A stretch of DNA of 64,000 bases from Streptomyces roseolus (GTDB taxonomy: Bacteria; Actinomycetota; Actinomycetes; Streptomycetales; Streptomycetaceae). Location of the stretch: contig NZ_BMTV01000013.1 in the NCBI RefSeq assembly GCF_014649855.1, forward strand, positions 1 through 64,000, read 5' to 3'. Of the stretch, positions 60,271 to 64,000 are shown in pieces. Every line of letters starts with the position of its first letter. The stretch's first letter is position 1. The notes beneath the pieces are model-generated. The model saw only the letters and a program-made list of their open reading frames with translations, was not told the DNA's origin and ran no database searches. The position numbers and the translations under genes are program-made.

Positions 60271-60846
60271 TCACGGGTGGAGCTTCTCCCCCTTCGCCAG
60301 CATCGCCACGTACGTCGCGATCCGGCGCGCCCGGGTCTCGGCCCGTTTGGCGTCCTGGATCCGGTACAGGACGGCGTACCGGTTCCGGCCGTCGAGCGTC
60401 TCGAAGAAGGCCGCCGCGGCCGGCTCGGCCGCGAGGGCCGCGGCGAGGTCGTCCGGCACCGTGGCGGCCTTCGGGCTGTCGTACGCCGCCTCCCAGCGGC
60501 CGTCCGCCTTCGCGCGGTCGATCTCGGCCTGCCCGGGCGGTCGCATCCGGCCCTGCGCGATCAGGGCCGCCACCTTGTCCCGGTTGATCTTGGACCACCT
60601 GCTGGTGCGCGTGCGCGGGGTGAACCGCTGGAGCCACCACACGTCGTCGAGCTTCGCCTTCTGCCCGTCGATCCAGCCGTAGCAGAGCGCCACGTCGAGC
60701 GCCTGGGCGTAGTCCAGGGCGACGACTCCGGGCGTCTTCTTGCGGATCCTGAGCCAGATGCCGGGCCGGACGGAGTGGTGCTCGGCGAGCCACGCCTCGA
60801 ACGCCTCGGCCGAATCGAACGTCATGGTCTCCAGGTCCTGAGTCAT
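60271..60846 (-). CDS. YdeI/OmdA family protein
   Basis: A 191-residue YdeI-like protein with the family block IRKKTPGVVALDYAQALDVALCYGWIDGQKAKLD and FTPRTRTSRWSKINRDKVAALI. In E. coli-type proteins this family was linked to bacteriocin protection or OmpD association, but the molecular activity is unknown. ATG at 60846 (MTQDLETM) is used; an earlier in-frame ATG adds six residues. It is divergent from the VOC-MerR unit. Confidence 0.88.
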   Translation of the reverse strand: MTQDLETMTFDSAEAFEAWLAEHHSVRPGIWLRIRKKTPGVVALDYAQALDVALCYGWIDGQKAKLDDVWWLQRFTPRTRTSRWSKINRDKVAALIAQGRMRPPGQAEIDRAKADGRWEAAYDSPKAATVPDDLAAALAAEPAAAAFFETLDGRNRYAVLYRIQDAKRAETRARRIATYVAMLAKGEKLHP

Positions 60847-60894
60847 CCCGGCAGCCAACCACACCGGCGGGCCCCGGGCCCGGAGAACCAGGAC

Positions 60895-60924
60895 TTGACC
60901 CTCACGCGACGTGAGGCTGAAGGC
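60895..60924 (+). promoter_or_regulatory. MerR-type promoter for the VOC-MerR unit
   Basis: TTGACC (60895-60900) is followed by the palindrome CCTCACG-CGA-CGTGAGG (60900-60916) and a GAAGGC -10-like box at about 60919, giving an overlong 18-19-base spacer. This is the layout of promoters untwisted by MerR-family activators; the downstream operon encodes one. Confidence 0.7.
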
Positions 60925-60932
60925 TGACGGTC

Positions 60933-61508
60933 ATGAGCGACAACCACGCCGACGGCGTCGGCCACTACGACGCCTTCGAGGTCAGCCCCGTCCCCGCCCC
61001 CGGCCCCGACGCCGTGCCGCCGGAGCCCTTCCGCGGCATCTACGGCATGCCCGCCTTCGTCACCGTCCCCACCGCCGACCTGGCCGCCTCCGTGGACTTC
61101 TGGACCCGCGGCCTCGGCTTCTTCGAGCTGTTCTCCGTCCCCGGCGTCCTGGTGCACCTGCGCCGCTGGGCGTTCCAGGACGTCCTGCTCGTCGCGGCGG
61201 GCTCCGTCCCGGCCGGGGCCCCGGCGATGAGCGTCGGCTTCTCGTGCGTGCTCGGCCAGATCGACGGGATCGTCGACGCCTGCCGGGCGGTCCGCCCCGA
61301 CTCCGTGTCGGAGGACAGCCCCCGGGACACCCCCTGGAACACCCGCGACGTCGAGGTGATCACTCCGGAGAGGGCGCGGATCGTCCTCACGGCCGCGAAG
61401 CCGTACGACCCCGCCAGTCAGGAGGCGCGGAACCTCGCCGAGATCGGCATCACCGGGCCGGCCACTACCCCCCACCCCGACGAGAATGAGGAGCATGCCC
61501 GACACTGA
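60933..61508 (+). CDS. VOC-family protein (third of three)
   Basis: A 191-residue glyoxalase-fold protein. The core is PAFVTVPTADLAASVDFWTRGLGFFELFSVP and VLVHLRRWAFQDVLLVAAG. The extended N-terminus is Pro-rich and unassigned. It is first in a two-gene unit with a MerR regulator whose start overlaps its end by 23 bases. Co-expression with a ligand-sensing activator suggests a role in binding or detoxifying the inducing compound, as in other MerR-linked VOC resistance genes (inference). Confidence 0.88.
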   Translation: MSDNHADGVGHYDAFEVSPVPAPGPDAVPPEPFRGIYGMPAFVTVPTADLAASVDFWTRGLGFFELFSVPGVLVHLRRWAFQDVLLVAAGSVPAGAPAMSVGFSCVLGQIDGIVDACRAVRPDSVSEDSPRDTPWNTRDVEVITPERARIVLTAAKPYDPASQEARNLAEIGITGPATTPHPDENEEHARH

Positions 61509-62373
61509 CCCGCCGTCCGCCGCGCACACCGACGCCCCTGACGCCACCACCACTGGCGTCGCCGCCGGCACCGGGAACGACACCGACACCGACGGCCTCA
61601 CCGTCGGCCAGGTCTCCGCGCGCCTCGGCGTCACCGTCCGCGCGCTGCACCACTGGGACGAGATCGGATTGGCCCGGCCCTCGCTGCGTACGGGCGCCGG
61701 GTACCGGCTCTACACCGCCGCCGACCTCGAACGTCTGCACCGCGTCGTCGTCTACCGCGAGCTCGGTCTCGGCCTTGACCGGATCCGGGCCGTCCTGGAC
61801 GACGCCGGCACCGACGTCCCCGCCGCGCTGCGCGCCCAGCGCGCGCAGGTCGCGGAGCGCGTCGAACGGCTCCGGCGGCTCGGCGCGGGCCTGGACCGGA
61901 TGATCGAGGCGCACGAGCGGGGCCTGCTGCTGACCGCCGAGCAGCAGGCCGCGATCTTCGGCCCGGACTGGGACCCGGAGGGCCCGGTGAAGGCCCGGGA
62001 GCGGTACGGGGACACCCCGCAGTGGCGGCAGTACGCCGAGCGTGCGGCGGACCGCACCCCCGAGGAGTGGCAGGCCGTCCACGACGCGACGGCCGCCCTG
62101 GACCGCGACCTCGCGGCAGCCCTGGACGCGGGCGTCACGCCGGGAAGCCGGGAGGCGAACGCCCTCGTCGACCGCCACCGCGCCGTCTTCGCCGCCTACT
62201 TCCCGCTGACGAGGAGGATGCAGGTCTGCCTCGCCCGCATGTACGCGTCGGATCCGGGCTTCGCCGCGCACTACGACGGCGTCCGCCCGGGCCTGGCGGC
62301 CTGGTTCAGCGGGATCGTGGACGCGAGTGCCCGTGCCCACGGCATCGACCCGGACACGGCGACCTGGGAGTAG
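61486..62373 (+). CDS. MerR-family activator with TipAS-like ligand domain
   Basis: A 295-residue regulator. The MerR helix-turn-helix lies at about 37-110: LTVGQVSARLGVTVRALHHWDEIGL..SLRTGAGYRLYTAADLERLHRV, then a coiled coil, and from about 170 a TipAS-type antibiotic-recognition domain (LTRRMQVCLARMYASDP.FAAHYD..PGLAAWF). TipA relatives bind thiopeptides. An alternative ATG at 61495 has GAGGAG only one base away, so 61486 is preferred with some doubt. It probably autoactivates the promoter at 60895. Confidence 0.92.
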   Translation: MRSMPDTDPPSAAHTDAPDATTTGVAAGTGNDTDTDGLTVGQVSARLGVTVRALHHWDEIGLARPSLRTGAGYRLYTAADLERLHRVVVYRELGLGLDRIRAVLDDAGTDVPAALRAQRAQVAERVERLRRLGAGLDRMIEAHERGLLLTAEQQAAIFGPDWDPEGPVKARERYGDTPQWRQYAERAADRTPEEWQAVHDATAALDRDLAAALDAGVTPGSREANALVDRHRAVFAAYFPLTRRMQVCLARMYASDPGFAAHYDGVRPGLAAWFSGIVDASARAHGIDPDTATWE

Positions 62374-62565
62374 GGCGGGGGCCTCGCTCCGGCTCGGCGA
62401 CATGCCGCCACCACCCTCCCGTCGGCCAACTCCGGTCCGTACAAGCCCCGTCCACGCGTGCGGGCCGCGGGCCGGCGGAGGTGTAAGCGCTCCCGCGGGT
62501 GGGGAGACACGCTCCGTCCGCGGTGATCGGCACCGCGGGCGCGACCGGAAGAAGGAGCGTCGGGG

Positions 62566-62772
62566 ATGCCGCAGCAGGGGACCGTGAAGTGGTTCAACGC
62601 GGAGAAGGGGTACGGCTTCATCGCGACGGACGGCGGTGGCGCGGACGTGTTCGTCCACTACTCCGCGATCCAGACCGACGGCTACAAGTCCCTCGACGAG
62701 AACCAGCGCGTCGAGTTCGAGGTGACCCAGGGCAACAAGGGCCCGCAGGCCGAGGCGGTACGCCCGCTCTGA
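62566..62772 (+). CDS. csp: Cold-shock protein, CspA type
   Basis: A 68-residue OB-fold RNA/DNA-binding protein. RNP1 (KGYGFIAT) and RNP2 (VFVHYSAI) are present; MPQQGTVKWFNAEKG begins it. Members act as RNA chaperones in cold or general growth. The ATG follows GAAGGAGCGTCGGGG. Monocistronic; the 192-base upstream leader is typical of csp genes. Confidence 0.97.
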   Translation: MPQQGTVKWFNAEKGYGFIATDGGGADVFVHYSAIQTDGYKSLDENQRVEFEVTQGNKGPQAEAVRPL

Positions 62773-62873
62773 CTTCCGGGGCGCCCGCGCCGACTCCGGG
62801 GGTACGCCCGCCCTCGCTCCCGGGGCACGCCCGCTCCGGCCTCCGGAGGGGGCGCCCGCTCTGACCTCCGGGG
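62761..62873 (+). repeat. Partial duplication of the csp 3' end
   Basis: CGCCCGCTCTGACTTCCGG (from 62761, spanning the csp stop codon) recurs at 62853 with one change in 21 bases, and related CCGGGGxACGCCCGC units fill the gap. It is a degenerate repeat array with no gene. Confidence 0.6.
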
Positions 62874-62980
62874 TACGTCCGAAGGCCCGTCCCGTCTCCG
62901 CCCCGGGCCCGATCCCCCCGCGCCGGGCGACGGCATAGCGTGCTTCCCGACGGCGGATCGTCCGCCGGAGGGGAGCGGGC

Positions 62981-63688
62981 ATGAGCACGGCTGCGCCGGT
63001 ATCGCTGGTCACGGGCGGCAACAGGGGCATCGGCCGGGAGACCGCACGCCGGCTCGCCGGACTCGGGCACACGGTCCTGCTGTCCGCACGCCGCTTGGAG
63101 GACGCCGAACGGGCCGCCGCCGAGCCGGCCCCCGGCGTGTCCGGCACGCTGGTGCCGTGCCGGCTGGACGTCACCGACGCGGATTCCGTCCGGGCCCTCG
63201 CGCGGCGCGTGGAGGAGGAGTTCGGGCGCCTCGACGTCCTCGTGAACAACGCGGCCGTCAACTACGACACGGCCCGCAGGGCCGTCTCCGTCGACCTCGA
63301 CGAGGTCCGCCGGACCCTGGAGACCAACCTCTTCGGCGCCTGGCGGACCACGCAGGAGTTCCTGCCGCTGCTCCGGCGTTCGTCCCACGCCCGCGTGGTG
63401 AACGTCTCCAGCGAATCCGGCTCCCTGGCGGACATGTCCGGCGGCACGCCCGCCTACGGCGTCTCGAAGGCCGCCCTCAACGCCCTGACCCGCAAGCTCG
63501 CGGACGAACTGCGCGCCGAGCGGATCCTGGTCAACGCCGTCTGTCCGGGCTGGATCGCCACCGACATGGGCGGCCCGGGCGGCGCCCCCGTCGACCAGGG
63601 CGCCACCGGCATCGTCCGGGCCGCCACCCTGCCCGACTCCGGCCCCACCGGCGGCTTCTTCCGGGACGGCGAGCCCCTGCCCTGGTAG
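62981..63688 (+). CDS. Short-chain dehydrogenase/reductase
   Basis: A 235-residue classical SDR. Cofactor motif TGGNRGIGRETARRLA (about 11-26), NNAAVNYD, the catalytic Ser in VVNVSSESG, and YGVSKAALNALTRKLA with the YxxxK pair. It should oxidise or reduce an alcohol/carbonyl with NAD(P)H; the substrate is unknown. ATG follows GGAGGGGAGCGGGC. Confidence 0.95.
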   Translation: MSTAAPVSLVTGGNRGIGRETARRLAGLGHTVLLSARRLEDAERAAAEPAPGVSGTLVPCRLDVTDADSVRALARRVEEEFGRLDVLVNNAAVNYDTARRAVSVDLDEVRRTLETNLFGAWRTTQEFLPLLRRSSHARVVNVSSESGSLADMSGGTPAYGVSKAALNALTRKLADELRAERILVNAVCPGWIATDMGGPGGAPVDQGATGIVRAATLPDSGPTGGFFRDGEPLPW

Positions 63689-63732
63689 GGCCGGGGCTTG
63701 TGGCTCCGGCCCGTGCCTGCCAGGCTCACGTC

Positions 63733-64000
63733 ATGATCGAGGACTTCGCGAAGGATCACCTCCACAACGGTCTCCGGAGGGTGCGCGAGGCGCTGCTCTG
63801 GAAGCTCGACGGCCTCGGCGAGTACGACGTCCGCCGCCCCCTGACCCCGACGGGCACCAATCTCCTCGGCCTGGTCAAGCACCTGGCGCTGCTGGAGTCC
63901 TCGTACTTCGGCATGGTCTTCGACCGCCCCTTCCCCGAGCCCCTCCCCCGCTGGGACGACCCCGCGACGCACGGCACCGACCTGTGGGCGACCGAGCACG
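63733..64000 (+). CDS. DinB-like/DUF664 protein, N-terminal part (runs off window)
   Basis: The first 89 residues of a DinB-superfamily four-helix protein: MIEDFAKDHLHNGLRRVREALLWKLDGL, then NLLGLVKHLALLESSYFGMVF with the metal His (KHLALLE). Other ligands lie beyond the window. Family members bind metal and act in thiol-dependent or stress-linked chemistry. Start at 63733. Confidence 0.85.
   Translation, partial: MIEDFAKDHLHNGLRRVREALLWKLDGLGEYDVRRPLTPTGTNLLGLVKHLALLESSYFGMVFDRPFPEPLPRWDDPATHGTDLWATEH

Overview
This window looks like a Streptomyces chromosome (very high GC with third-position bias, many GTG/TTG starts, strong AGGAGG-type ribosome sites, and a gene order matching the core arm of Streptomyces around the rpoBC/str operon and its second nuo cluster). 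Species identity is inferred from protein resemblance, not from a search. No prophage, insertion sequence, CRISPR array or secondary-metabolite cluster is visible.

Region 1 (1-24150) is mostly translation and transcription machinery read on the minus strand. After a partial glutamate dehydrogenase gene and a Tat-exported PIG-L deacetylase come tuf, fusA, rpsG, rpsL (str operon), an ATP-grasp gene, rpoC, rpoB, rplL, rplJ, a lipoprotein gene, rplA, rplK, nusG, secE and tRNA-Trp. Candidate promoters are visible before rpsL, rpoB, rplJ and rplK. The rplJL leader carries a terminator-like hairpin with a U-rich tail. aspC and an adenosine deaminase gene follow on the plus strand.

Region 2 (24150-36400) is housekeeping and accessory: a TetR regulator divergent from an NAD(P)H-binding protein with a clear shared palindrome, murB, a pair of hot-dog dehydratase-like genes, a tRNA-Thr/tRNA-Met/rpmG unit, an amidohydrolase that has lost catalytic residues, tRNA-Tyr, yajQ, a translationally overlapping ogt-alkB-permease set for alkylation repair, a barstar-domain protein, and a membrane-stress group (YccF, HtpX, MscL with a zinc-ribbon tail).

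Region 3 (36400-53400) is the most distinctive. A ten-gene nuo cluster (A,B,C,H,I,J,K,L,M,N) lacks nuoD, E, F and G, and its NuoC has a roughly 240-residue repetitive tail. Divergent from it are two paralogous sensor kinases separated by an 18-bp minisatellite, then a NarL-type response regulator. Next is korAB, a ferredoxin-reducing 2-oxoacid oxidoreductase, preceded by four 11-bp direct repeats. A nuo module without its NADH-oxidising arm, close to an enzyme that reduces ferredoxin, suggests (inference only) ferredoxin-linked electron input.

Region 4 (53400-64000) holds small stress and metabolic genes: an HxlR regulator divergent from a quinone-reductase-like gene, a RarD-type transporter, three VOC-family proteins, a DUF1203 protein, a membrane-anchored Nudix-like protein, an alpha/beta hydrolase, a YdeI-like protein, a VOC-MerR(TipAS) pair behind a MerR-type promoter, a cold-shock protein, a short-chain dehydrogenase and a partial DinB gene.
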